In this document: positions 1 through 7,316 of the stretch, in pieces
Layout of the letters: each line of letters starts with the position of its first letter
Numbering within the stretch: position 1 is the first letter of the stretch
Assembly (NCBI GenBank): GCA_030655715.1
Contig: JAUSPR010000278.1
Span: forward strand, 1-10,911
Direction: 5' to 3'
Source: Thermoplasmata archaeon
GTDB taxonomy: Archaea > Thermoplasmatota > Thermoplasmata > SG8-5
DNA length: 10,911 bases
Program-made: the position numbers and the translations under genes
The notes under the pieces: generated by a model
What the model was told of the DNA's origin: nothing
Databases searched by the model: none
Seen by the model: the letters and a program-made list of their open reading frames with translations, nothing else

Positions 1-34
1 TTGGGAATCGGGAATCCAGGTTGATGAATATTAG

Positions 35-103
35 ATAGGGAATCGGTGACAGGTTCAATGGCTGTTCCCGGCAGCCATTCCGTACGATTCCCCTGTTCCC
101 TAT
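35..103. repeat. Nested inverted repeat in a G/C-rich intergenic region
   Basis: An outer 8-bp arm pair (35-42 with 96-103, ATAGGGAA/TTCCCTAT) encloses a perfect inner 8-bp pair (57-64 AATGGCTG with 72-79 CAGCCATT, 7-nt loop). The flank at 3-16 carries further GGGAATC-type words, so the block may be the end of a dispersed repeat cut by the window edge. It sits just before the promoter of the zinc-ribbon gene. Role unknown; it could be the upstream gene's terminator or a repeat element. Confidence 0.5.
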
Positions 104-142
104 TCCCCATAATATATGACCATTCCTTCCAATCAAAGAAAA

Positions 143-150
143 TCATTATA
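143..150 (+). promoter_or_regulatory. Possible TATA box for the zinc-ribbon gene
   Basis: TCATTATA is centred about 27 nt before the ATG at 174, the spacing expected for a leaderless archaeal mRNA and similar to other genes here. A second A/T stretch at 110-118 (TAATATATG) is an alternative that would give a leader of roughly 30 nt. No Shine-Dalgarno sequence is evident before the ATG. Confidence 0.4.
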
Positions 151-173
151 CGTCCTAACGGGAATTACCCATC

Positions 174-1247
174 ATGCCACAGACCAACCAGTTCGAGTGC
201 GGCGGTTGCGGCGCGCATCTGGAGTTCGACCCGAAGACCCAGAACATGAAATGCGAGTTTTGCCAGTCCGAGAAAATCATTCCCATTGAACCACAGCCCA
301 TCATGGAGCATGATTTTTTCTCCGCGCCATTTGCCACTGGCTGGGATCGCCCGGCAATAACCTTTCAGTGCGATTCCTGCGGCGCGACCACATCCTCGGA
401 GAAGAAGATTGCCGGCAAATGCACTTATTGCAACTCGCCTTATGTCAAGGAGCGACCGCCCAAGGCAGACCTTATCCGACCGGAGACGCTGGTCCCATTC
501 AAGATTGATAATGCCAGAGTAACAGAACTATTCAGGAACTGGCTGGGCAAAGGTTGGTTCACACCCTCGAACCTCACCCAGCTCAGCAGGCTGGATCTCA
601 TTAAAGGCGTTTACACGCCATTCTGGACTTATGACACCCAGGCATACTCCAACTGGACTGCCGAATCAGGTTATTATTACTATGAAACTGAAAGCTACAC
701 GGTCATGGTCAACGGCAAGCATCAGACCCGGACCAGGCAAGTAAGAAAGGTCCGCTGGGTGCCGAGCCACGGGCAGAGGGACGGTTTCTACAATGATGTG
801 CTGGTTCCGGCCTCCAGGGGCATGAATGAAGATCTCGTGCTCAAAATTTATCCATTTCATTTACAGCAACTGGTTCCCTATAAACCTGAATTCCTGAGCG
901 GCTTCATGGCCGAGGAGTACGGCGTGGACCTCCAGCAGGGCTGGGGAACTGCCCAGAACATTGTCAATGTCAGCGAGCGGGAGAAATGTGGACGGGACGT
1001 GCCAGGCGATACATACCGCTTCTTGAGGGTGCAGACCAATTTCAACAATATCACCTACAAGCATATTCTGCTGCCAGTCTGGATTGCAGTATATGAATAC
1101 AAGGCCAAGACCTATCATTTTCTGGTGAACGGACAGACCGGAGAAGTCCAGGGCTTCAAGCCGATATCCTGGGCCAAGGTCGCATTGTTCGTGGGCGCAG
1201 TGGCCGCAGTCGTGACCGGACTAGCGTATTTCTTCTATATATCCTGA
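174..1247 (+). CDS. Double zinc-ribbon protein with C-terminal membrane anchor
   Basis: This 357-aa protein has two N-terminal zinc ribbons: ligands C9, C12, C27, C30 (CGGC...CEFC), then C66, C69, C83, C86 (CDSC...CTYC). Residues about 100-330 form a mixed, aromatic-rich globular region with a Tyr-rich segment (YYYYETESY near residue 165). Residues about 333-355 are one hydrophobic helix ending the chain, so it is probably tail-anchored with the ribbons in the cytoplasm. Similar zinc-ribbon proteins in prokaryotes are often labelled 'TFIIB zinc-binding' or 'primosomal N-prime-like' although no helicase domain is present; that naming should not be copied here. The only sensible start is the ATG at 174, about 27 nt after a TATA-like box. 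It appears monocistronic. Function unknown. Confidence 0.85.
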   Translation: MPQTNQFECGGCGAHLEFDPKTQNMKCEFCQSEKIIPIEPQPIMEHDFFSAPFATGWDRPAITFQCDSCGATTSSEKKIAGKCTYCNSPYVKERPPKADLIRPETLVPFKIDNARVTELFRNWLGKGWFTPSNLTQLSRLDLIKGVYTPFWTYDTQAYSNWTAESGYYYYETESYTVMVNGKHQTRTRQVRKVRWVPSHGQRDGFYNDVLVPASRGMNEDLVLKIYPFHLQQLVPYKPEFLSGFMAEEYGVDLQQGWGTAQNIVNVSEREKCGRDVPGDTYRFLRVQTNFNNITYKHILLPVWIAVYEYKAKTYHFLVNGQTGEVQGFKPISWAKVALFVGAVAAVVTGLAYFFYIS

Positions 1248-1276
1248 AAACGTTTTTCTTGAAACCCAGAGCCTCG

Positions 1277-1340
1277 AAAGAGCCAGCATCGCGGCCTCTC
1301 AGTAAACTACCAGCCCCTAAAGTGGCTCTTTATTATTTTT
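1277..1340 (+). terminator. Long-loop inverted repeat plus T-rich tract
   Basis: A perfect 9-bp inverted repeat (1277-1285 AAAGAGCCA with 1323-1331 TGGCTCTTT) is followed by TATTATTTTT at 1331-1340. It lies 30 nt after the zinc-ribbon gene and could end its transcript. Its right arm overlaps the outer hairpin of structured repeat copy 1, so the two structures compete. A shorter T-run at 1253-1260 is an alternative termination site. Confidence 0.4.
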
Positions 1341-1415
1341 GAAGCCACATACCCTACCCTCACAGGCAGGGCTTGGATTGAGATTCGAATCGCAAATGCT
1401 TTGTCACTTAGCCTC

Positions 1416-1476
1416 GTTCCAAATGCCCTTTTGCTGCTCGTAGTTCCAAATCCCAAAACACCCCCTCGTTCCAAAT
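1416..1476. repeat. Degenerate tandem repeat, about 26-bp period
   Basis: GTTCCAAAT occurs at 1416-1424, 1443-1451 and 1468-1476, each preceded by CTCG or CTCGTA. The outer two copies share a 14-base word (1412-1425 and 1464-1477). It lies inside the DNA that splits structured repeat copy 1. Confidence 0.55.
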
Positions 1477-1487
1477 GTCCGCAGACT

Positions 1488-1538
1488 TTGGAAACCGAAT
1501 AAATTTGGATGCCATATAAAATTGGATGCCGATAAAAA
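1488..1538. repeat. Three tandem copies of a 17-bp unit
   Basis: The units are 1488-1504, 1505-1521 and 1522-1538. Each starts TTGGAxxCC and ends in an A-rich half. The second and third share TTGGATGCC exactly, while the first reads TTGGAAACC. It is inside the extra DNA of structured repeat copy 1. Function unknown. Confidence 0.6.
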
Positions 1539-1782
1539 CAGGCGGGCATGTTGCTGGGAATACATCCAGATTCCACATTGAGATTGCTGGAACTTCAGTG
1601 CCTAACATTTGTTACCAGGGCTGAAAGTTTGCCAAGCACCTGATTTATCAAAGCTGATGGCTTTGATTTTATTTGCAATAATCTGAACGGTGCTTGGCGG
1701 CATTTCCTTGCCATATCCGTGTCCTCGGTCAATTCATTTCAGGCGTTCACGCCTGATGCTTTCTTGACCGCTTGACACTAAA

Positions 1783-3119
1783 TTACTCCATCAAATCTTT
1801 GACAGCTTTCATTCCCTCGTCTGAAAGCTCCTTGGCCCTGGCAGGGTGCGGCGAATCAACATAAATTCTTACAAGTGGCTCGGTTCCCGATGACCTAATC
1901 AGAAGCCAGCTTCCATCCTCGAATATATATTTCAAACCGTCAATGTCATTGAGACTGGCTCCGGCAGGATGAAAGTTTTCCTTCACCCGGGCCAGGAGGT
2001 CTTTGACCTGTTCTACCGTGCCTTTGACATTTCTCTTTATCTGCACGTGCCTTGGAAATTCCATAACAATACTGGAGAGTTTTTTCTTGGTCGTGGAAAG
2101 GACCCTGGCCATCATTGCAGTGGCGATAATCCCGTCAGCCCACATTACCTCGGGCGGGAAGAAGTATTTTCCTGACTCTTCATAGGCAAAGACAGCATTG
2201 TTCTGTTGTGCGGCCAGTGTTATTTCGGGCGGGCCGATAACGCATTCTACAACTTCACCTTTCCAGACCTTCTTCATCAGACCGGAGGAATTCACTGGAG
2301 TAACAACAGTTCCCGGGCCACCGGAATAAATGTATTTGGCAAAAATCACCGCGGCCATGTCCTCAGAGACTGGTTTACCGGTCTCATCCACGAAAAGCAC
2401 GCGGTCGCAATCAGAATCATACGCTGCCCCGAAATTGGCATTGTTATCAAGTACCAGCTCGGAAAGTTCTCCCACGCAGTCCGCCCGGGGTTCCATCTTT
2501 CTGGGAGCGAAATCAAATCTTGAGTGATCAAGTCATGTACATTGCACCCCAGATCGTTCATGAGCCTGGGTATGAACTCTGCGCCTGTGGCACCGGCAGT
2601 GTCCAGGGCCAATTTTATGCCCTTTCCGGGTAACTGGCTACCGCAGATATGCTGGATGAATTCCAGATAATCATAAGTGAAATTCTCCTCAACTGGCAGT
2701 TGCCCGTGAATGTGGGCCGGGGCAATAATTTCCTTGGCCAGGAGAGCAATCTTTTCAGTTTCCAACTTCGGAGGTATGGCGCCAACACTGTCCAGGGGGA
2801 TAAGTCCAATCCTGTCATAGGGAAGATGCGAGCCAGTTACCATGAGACCGCCGTCATATTTTTTCTTGTAAATCATGGCGCAGACCAGGGGCGAGGGCGC
2901 GACACCCAGATTGACTACGGTTACGCCCGTGGATTCCATTGCTGCCGCGCAAATACCAGCAAGTCTGTCCGCACCGGGTCTGGTGTCATATCCAAGGCAT
3001 AGCGTTTTTGACTCTCCAAAATACTTTCCCAGTGCAACTCCAACTTGCCAGCACAGTTCCTCTGTAATCTCGGCATCGGTGAGCCCACGAAGTCCTGCTG
3101 TCCCGAACTCAATCTCCAA
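1783..3119 (-). CDS. Phosphohexomutase-family enzyme (phosphomannomutase / possible phosphopentomutase), frameshifted
   Basis: This alpha-D-phosphohexomutase enzyme moves a phosphate within a sugar phosphate and is cytoplasmic. In order it shows the N-terminal IEFGTAGLRG segment, the phosphoserine loop TGSHLPYDR, the metal loop DSDCDR (DxDxDR), the sugar loop EESGKYFF and the C-terminal phosphate loop RSSGTEP. All four functional loops are present but in two frames: the first half runs from 3119 to about 2510, the second from about 2510 to 1783. Adding one base near 2505-2515 (GATTTGATTTC context) restores one protein of about 445 aa, normal for the family. I chose the TTG at 3119 because GGAGG lies 9 nt upstream (3129-3133) and it gives a standard N-terminus; a longer ATG start at 3161 would overlap deoC. 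Being last in an operon with dGTPase and deoC, it may be a phosphopentomutase, as shown for a PMM-family enzyme of Thermococcus, but substrate cannot be read from sequence. The frameshift may be an assembly error. Confidence 0.85.
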
Positions 3120-3120
3120 G

Positions 3121-3774
3121 CTACTTTGCCTCCACAATTGCGATCCCGGCACTTGTGCCAATGCGATTGGCTCCAGCCTTAATCATGACAAGGGCATCAT
3201 CACGATTCCTGATTCCACCGGATGCCTTGACGCCGATATCTGGACCGACAGTCTGGCGCATTAATTTTACAGCTTCCACGGTAGCTCCGCTGGTTCCGAA
3301 TCCAGTGGAGGTTTTCACGAATTGCGCACCGGCTTCTTTGGATAACTGGCATGCCTTGATAATTTGTTCTTCATTGAGATAGCAAAATTCAATAATGACC
3401 TTGACAAGCCTTCCATTAGCTGCTGCCACGACTGATTGAATGTCATCTCTGACAAAGTCATAATCCCCATCAAGCAATTTTCCAATATTCATTACCAGGT
3501 CCAGCTCATCTGCACCGTCCTCAACGGCGATTTTTGCCTCAAGGGTTTTCGCCTGTGAGGCCGCATTCCCAAGGGGAAATCCGATCACCGCGCAGACCTT
3601 GACCGGGGAACCCATAACCAATGACCTGCATAGCTCAACCCAGGTTGGAGCCACACAGACAGAGGCAAAATTGTATTGCCTGGCTTCAGCGCAGAGTTTT
3701 TCAATCTGGGCAGAGGTGGCATTGGCCTTCAGAAGCGTGTGGTCAATCATTCCTGCAATTTTATTATCTATCAT
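3121..3774 (-). CDS. deoC: Deoxyribose-phosphate aldolase
   Basis: DeoC splits 2-deoxyribose-5-phosphate into acetaldehyde and glyceraldehyde-3-phosphate, the last step of deoxynucleoside catabolism. The 217-aa class I aldolase (TIM barrel) has the Schiff-base lysine K154 in FVKTSTGFG, the second active-site lysine K183 in GVKASGGIR, and the acidic residue D92 in DELDLVMNIG. The length is typical of the family. Its ATG overlaps the dGTPase stop codon by four bases (ATGA), and GAGG lies 8 nt before the ATG, so translation is probably coupled. The phosphohexomutase follows at once, its SD sitting inside the deoC 3' end. The placement suits use of deoxyribose phosphate released from deoxynucleosides. 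Confidence 0.95.
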   Translation of the reverse strand: MIDNKIAGMIDHTLLKANATSAQIEKLCAEARQYNFASVCVAPTWVELCRSLVMGSPVKVCAVIGFPLGNAASQAKTLEAKIAVEDGADELDLVMNIGKLLDGDYDFVRDDIQSVVAAANGRLVKVIIEFCYLNEEQIIKACQLSKEAGAQFVKTSTGFGTSGATVEAVKLMRQTVGPDIGVKASGGIRNRDDALVMIKAGANRIGTSAGIAIVEAK

Positions 3775-5138
3775 ACTACTGGCCTCGGTATTGTCAAAGA
3801 TTCGAATATGGCAGTTGCGACCGTATCGGTCATCAATGTGATATAATCAATCACCATCTGAGCATTATTCGTGGACAGCCAGTATTCCTCGTTCATCTGC
3901 TGCAGGAAGTACAAAATCGAATTTCTTGAGCCGCTGAAATGCTCAAGATTTTCCTTGATTATCAAAGCCCTGGCTGCGTTAATGGTAACCTGATCATGTG
4001 CATTGGTGAGCTCTTCCAATTCGCTAAGCGAATTCTTCAGAAGCTGGTTTTCGCCGTTCTGTTCCTGAAATCTGTGAAGCGTGGCCTGATTGTTTCCAGG
4101 CATGCGCATATTGTCCAGTTCATTCAGGAATGTCCCGAACAGGGAACGGAGCATCTTCTCGGTCTGGGCGGAGTACTCATTACTAACCTTGCTCATGTAG
4201 ATTTTGGGATAATTGAACTCCTTGACAAGCGTGTTGAGAGCGGTTAATACCGGTTCACTTAATCTGATGCCAATCTCATTTTTCTTCGGCTCCCTATCAT
4301 GCTCTTGAAGGCATGCTTTTCTGTCATGGTAGAAGTTCACCACCATGTCCCTGACCAGCGTATCAATTATTTCGCCATTGTTCTTTCCCAGTATTCCTGA
4401 AATAGCTGACGGGATGTCACCCTGGCTTACAATTCCTGATTCCGCAGCGTCCTCTATGTCCTTTCCGACATAAGCCAGTCTATCACAGAGCTTGACAATA
4501 CAACCCTCGAGTGTGGATGGTTCCTGCATGCAAGTTCCTTCCAAATCGTCTGACGGCTCGCCAACCATGAAGATGCCAGTGTCAACTTCACCGCAGTGAC
4601 GAACAATACCTTCTCTTACTTCGTAAGACAGATTAAGACCTTTACCGCCTTTCTCCAATATATCCATGACCCTGAGGCTCTGTACATTGTGGAAAAACGG
4701 TTTTCCCAGGCATTCCAGGCTGAGTTGGTTAAGAACTTTCTCACCTCGATGGCCGAAAGGTGAATGTCCGGTATCGTGACCCAGAGCTATGGCTTCTGCC
4801 AGGTCCTCGTTCAGGTGAAGCCACCTGGTAATTGCCCTTGCCAGTTGAGCAACGTGAATGGAATGTGTCATGCGATTGCTTATCAGCGGGTTGCGGGGTG
4901 ACATGAAGACCTGTGTCTTGCCGGATAACCTGAAAAAAGATTTCGAATATAGTATCCGGTCCCTGTCCCTGGCAAACGCGGTTCTGTTCTCGCCTGGCGT
5001 ATCGGGCTCCGGCCTTACTCTACCGCGTGACTGGCTGCTAGGCATTCCAAAATTAAGGTTTATGGTGCTTTCTTCCCTGGTCTGGGAATGAAGTTTTATT
5101 TCACCCAGTAATTTTTCCATTTCCGCATCGAAAGGCAT
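3771..5138 (-). CDS. dgt: dGTP triphosphohydrolase-like HD-domain protein
   Basis: The 455-aa protein belongs to the dGTPase branch of HD phosphohydrolases, which release triphosphate from deoxynucleoside triphosphates to give deoxynucleosides. The family signature RDRDRILYSKSFFRLSGKTQ is at about 57-76. Metal ligands are H92 (RMTHS), H121 and D122 (GHDTGHSPFGH) and D219 (LCDRLAYVGKD). The C-terminal third is helical and less conserved. Some homologues use other dNTPs or need an activator nucleotide, so dGTP is the most likely but not proven substrate. It is first in the minus-strand operon, followed by deoC (4-nt overlap) and the phosphohexomutase. The ATG at 5138 is about 110 nt from the divergent guanine deaminase start. 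A weak A/T element near 5158-5168 may be its TATA box. Confidence 0.9.
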   Translation of the reverse strand: MPFDAEMEKLLGEIKLHSQTREESTINLNFGMPSSQSRGRVRPEPDTPGENRTAFARDRDRILYSKSFFRLSGKTQVFMSPRNPLISNRMTHSIHVAQLARAITRWLHLNEDLAEAIALGHDTGHSPFGHRGEKVLNQLSLECLGKPFFHNVQSLRVMDILEKGGKGLNLSYEVREGIVRHCGEVDTGIFMVGEPSDDLEGTCMQEPSTLEGCIVKLCDRLAYVGKDIEDAAESGIVSQGDIPSAISGILGKNNGEIIDTLVRDMVVNFYHDRKACLQEHDREPKKNEIGIRLSEPVLTALNTLVKEFNYPKIYMSKVSNEYSAQTEKMLRSLFGTFLNELDNMRMPGNNQATLHRFQEQNGENQLLKNSLSELEELTNAHDQVTINAARALIIKENLEHFSGSRNSILYFLQQMNEEYWLSTNNAQMVIDYITLMTDTVATAIFESLTIPRPVV

Positions 5139-5212
5139 CTTGTTCTCTCACAGTTAATCATTATCAGCATATGTGCTTTTCTATTCACGAGAAGGGTTCA
5201 ATCGGAGCAAGA

Positions 5213-5220
5213 TATTTATA
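5213..5220 (+). promoter_or_regulatory. TATA box of the guaD-dus operon
   Basis: TATTTATA is centred about 29 nt before the ATG at 5246, placing transcription start close to that ATG and implying a leaderless mRNA. It lies in the roughly 110-bp region shared with the divergent dGTPase operon, where joint control is possible but no operator could be identified. Confidence 0.65.
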
Positions 5221-5245
5221 CGGATTGAATCATGGCCAGCATTGG

Positions 5246-5716
5246 ATGACAGACAAGAAGTTCATGAGCATGGCCATCGAAAAAGCCAGACAGGGCATCC
5301 AGGCCGGCCAGACACCGTTCGGAGCCTGCATTGTCAAGGATGGGACGGTAATAGCTTGCGAACACAATCGTGTTTGGGAGGATACAGACATCACTGCACA
5401 TGCCGAGATAGTGGCAATTAGGTCTGCATGCCAGAAACTTGGAACCATCGACCTATCGGGATGCGAAATCTATGCTACCACCGAACCTTGTCCGATGTGC
5501 TTCAGCGCAATTCACTGGGCCAAAATTGGCAAAATAATTTTTGGCACGAATATTGAGGATGCCAGAGAAGCCGGGTTCAATGAACTGGCAATTTCTAATA
5601 CCGAGATGAAGGAAAAAGGTTCAAGCCCCGTAAAGGTAGAGGCAAATTTCATGCGCCAGGAAAACCAGGAACTTTTCAAGGAATTCATGGCCAGGCCTGA
5701 AAGAAAAACATACTGA
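5246..5716 (+). CDS. guaD: Guanine deaminase (CDA-fold)
   Basis: GuaD deaminates guanine to xanthine and ammonia. From the ATG at 5246 the protein is 156 aa, which to my knowledge equals the Bacillus subtilis GuaD length. Zinc ligands are H52 (HAE), C82 and C85 (PCPMC); E54 is the proton shuttle. Features that favour guanine deaminase over tRNA adenosine deaminase TadA are the DAREAGFNE segment and the C-terminal tail ending in tyrosine (PERKTY), which in the GuaD family reaches the active site. I chose 5246 over an in-frame ATG at 5171 because the TATA box at 5213-5220 would lie inside the longer version and the extra 25 residues are not protein-like. It heads an operon with dus, a small membrane protein and arsC, and diverges from the dGTPase-deoC operon. 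Confidence 0.87.
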   Translation: MTDKKFMSMAIEKARQGIQAGQTPFGACIVKDGTVIACEHNRVWEDTDITAHAEIVAIRSACQKLGTIDLSGCEIYATTEPCPMCFSAIHWAKIGKIIFGTNIEDAREAGFNELAISNTEMKEKGSSPVKVEANFMRQENQELFKEFMARPERKTY

Positions 5717-5725
5717 GGCATCATC

Positions 5726-6676
5726 ATGAAATTTGGTAATATCCATGTTGAAAACCCATTCGTGCAGGCACCGATGGCCGGTGTTACAGACGCAGCATGC
5801 CGAACCATATCCAGAAAATTTCATTCCGGCATTATTTTCACAGAGATGATTTCCGCGGAAGGGCTTTGCCGCGGAAACTGGAAAACGCTTAATTACACCA
5901 GGATAAACGAGGAACATAAACCACTCGGGCTCCAGCTGGTAGGGAGAGACCCGGAACGAATGTCCCTGGCCGCTGTAAAGGCTGAAGAGCTGGGTGCGGA
6001 TTTTATTGACATAAATGCAGGTTGCCCCCAGGTCAGGATTACCTCCACGGGATGCGGCGGGGCTATGTTGAAAAATCCCGAGATACTGGCAAACACTGTT
6101 TCGGCAGTCAAGAAGGCAGCGTCAATACCTGTGACTGTCAAGATGAGGCTTGGATATTCCAAGGATGACTCCATACACATTTCAGGCATGGTGAGGGATG
6201 CTGGAGCAGACTTAATTACAATTCACGGGAGAACCGTGGCACAGAAATTTTCTGGGCACAGCAACTGGCAGGCAATAAAAGATATTGTAGAATTCCTGGA
6301 TATTCCGGTGCTAGCCAACGGAGATGCCAGGAACGAACAGAGTGCTGTTGAACTTCTGGACAATACAGGAGCGGCCGGTGTCATGATCGGAAGGGCGACC
6401 AGGGGAAGGCCGGACTTGCCAGGAACAGCATTTTCTCTGCTCGAAAATGGCCATTTCACAAGAATGTCACATAACACACTTCGAGACACCATGTTGGAGC
6501 ATGCCAGATTGGAGCAGGAATTATTCGACGAGCTAGGCGGAATGAAGAGGATGAGGAAGCACGTAACCTGGTACCTGAAAGCAGCTGGACTTGGATATGA
6601 CTCCCATCAGGTCTATTCCCTGGAAACAATGAAAGAACTGGAAAATTTTCTGGAAATAATCAGAGGGAAAAATTAA
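5726..6676 (+). CDS. dus: tRNA-dihydrouridine synthase (Dus family)
   Basis: This flavoenzyme reduces specific uridines in the tRNA D-loop with NADPH. The 316-aa protein has the FMN-binding TIM-barrel start (VQAPMAGVTDAACR, residues 13-26), the catalytic cysteine C100 in INAGCPQVRI, and FMN contacts K139 (VKMRLG), H168 (HGRT), NGD at 198-200 and GRATRGRP at 222-229, then a helical tRNA-binding domain from about 240. Length and order match the DusB-like group, but the modified position is not predictable. GAGG at 5715-5718, overlapping the guaD stop, lies 7 nt before the ATG. The gap to guaD is 9 nt and the stop overlaps the next start (TAATG), so it is in the middle of an operon. Confidence 0.93.
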   Translation: MKFGNIHVENPFVQAPMAGVTDAACRTISRKFHSGIIFTEMISAEGLCRGNWKTLNYTRINEEHKPLGLQLVGRDPERMSLAAVKAEELGADFIDINAGCPQVRITSTGCGGAMLKNPEILANTVSAVKKAASIPVTVKMRLGYSKDDSIHISGMVRDAGADLITIHGRTVAQKFSGHSNWQAIKDIVEFLDIPVLANGDARNEQSAVELLDNTGAAGVMIGRATRGRPDLPGTAFSLLENGHFTRMSHNTLRDTMLEHARLEQELFDELGGMKRMRKHVTWYLKAAGLGYDSHQVYSLETMKELENFLEIIRGKN

Positions 6677-6879
6677 TGCCTGCGTCCGGTGATAGACCCA
6701 TGGAGACAAGAATGAGAAAAAGAACCAAGAAAAACCATGTAAAAAAGTATTCTTATAGCCGAATTGCAGGCAATTATCTGAGAATATTTTCACTACCTGG
6801 CAAATTATTATTACTTTTAATTATAATTGTATTATTATTAATTATGTCAGTTATATTTATCAAGGTGATTTTCCCGTGA
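6676..6879 (+). CDS. Small basic single-pass membrane protein (67 aa)
   Basis: I do not recognise this gene. The product has a strongly basic N-terminal half (RMRKRTKKNHVKK, residues about 12-24) followed by one leucine/isoleucine-rich membrane helix at about 43-65 and a short tail. The charge pattern predicts the basic half in the cytoplasm. It is likely to be translated: GAGGG (6663-6667) lies 8 nt before the ATG, the ATG overlaps the dus stop by one base, and its stop overlaps the arsC start (GTGA). In-frame ATGs at 6700 and 6712 are alternative starts. Base composition turns A/T-rich in the helix, as usual for Leu/Ile/Phe codons. It could bring a partner to the membrane; no function can be named. 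Confidence 0.65.
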   Translation: MPASGDRPMETRMRKRTKKNHVKKYSYSRIAGNYLRIFSLPGKLLLLLIIIVLLLIMSVIFIKVIFP

Positions 6880-7289
6880 AGGTACTGTTTCTCTGCGTTG
6901 GAAATTCCTGCCGGAGCCAGATGGCAGAAGGTTTTCTCCTGCATATTGGAGATGGGGGAATAGAAGTCACCAGCGCTGGAACGAAACCAGCCAACAAAGT
7001 ATCATCCCTGGCAATCGAGGTAATGAAAGAAAAAGGCATAGATATTTCAAGCCAGCACCCGAAAGCCCTGACCGATGAAATGGTGGAGCAGGCAGACATT
7101 CTCATCTCCATGGGATGCGGCGTGGAAAAATCTTGTCCAGCCATATACCTGAACAAGTTCGAGGACTGGCATGTCGAAGACCCCTATGGCGGGACTATTG
7201 ATCAGTATCGTATTGCTCGGGATAGGATAGAAACAAAGGTAAAGGAACTCATTCAGCACATCTTGTTTTCTAAAGAGCTTGGCCATTGA
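6876..7289 (+). CDS. arsC: Arsenate reductase, low-molecular-weight phosphatase type
   Basis: The 137-aa protein has the P-loop C-x5-R as C7-VGNSC-R13 and the aspartate of the DP motif at 102-103 (HVEDPYG), which define the low-molecular-weight tyrosine phosphatase fold. Two further cysteines, C81 and C87 (MGCGVEKSC), sit where thioredoxin-coupled arsenate reductases carry their redox pair, so reduction of arsenate to arsenite is more likely than tyrosine dephosphorylation. The start is GTG at 6876, preceded by GGTGA (6864-6868) and overlapping the small membrane gene's stop. It ends the guaD-dus operon. No arsR or arsenite exporter is in the window. Its 3' part is partly duplicated at 7545-7652. 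Confidence 0.87.
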   Translation: MKVLFLCVGNSCRSQMAEGFLLHIGDGGIEVTSAGTKPANKVSSLAIEVMKEKGIDISSQHPKALTDEMVEQADILISMGCGVEKSCPAIYLNKFEDWHVEDPYGGTIDQYRIARDRIETKVKELIQHILFSKELGH

Positions 7290-7316
7290 CATTGTTGCGG
7301 TATATCAATCCAATTC

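Larger units (their letters stand above)
1302..1783 (-). repeat. Structured repeat, copy 1 (interrupted)
   Basis: Read on the minus strand from 1783 down to 1302, this matches copy 2 (7847-8060) at both ends and at several internal blocks. Stems in plus coordinates are: A, GTGTC 1719-1723 with GACAC 1774-1778 and CGGTCAA 1726-1732 with TTGACCG 1764-1770; B, CAGGCG 1740-1745 with CGCCTG 1750-1755; C, 1631-1640 with 1689-1698 (10 bp); D, ATCAAAGC 1647-1654 with GCTTTGAT 1660-1667; E, an outer hairpin at 1312-1327. The conserved linear block is 1605-1623. Compared with copy 2, extra DNA is present between 1328 and 1603. The copy begins at the stop codon of the phosphohexomutase gene and runs in its direction, so it could form the 3' UTR of that operon. 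No protein is encoded. It may be an RNA gene, a non-autonomous mobile element, or both. Confidence 0.75.

Noticed and set aside
1307..1608. Overlapping minus-strand ORFs in the extra DNA of copy 1
   Set aside because: Composition is not protein-like, no ribosome-binding site is seen, and they run across tandem repeats.
5171..5245. N-terminal 25-residue extension of guanine deaminase
   Set aside because: It would place the TATA box inside the gene, the extra residues are not family-like, and starting at 5246 gives the standard 156-aa length.
5246..5716. tRNA adenosine deaminase (TadA)
   Set aside because: The DAREAGF segment and the tail ending in tyrosine match guanine deaminase better; the motif HAE/PCPMC alone does not decide.
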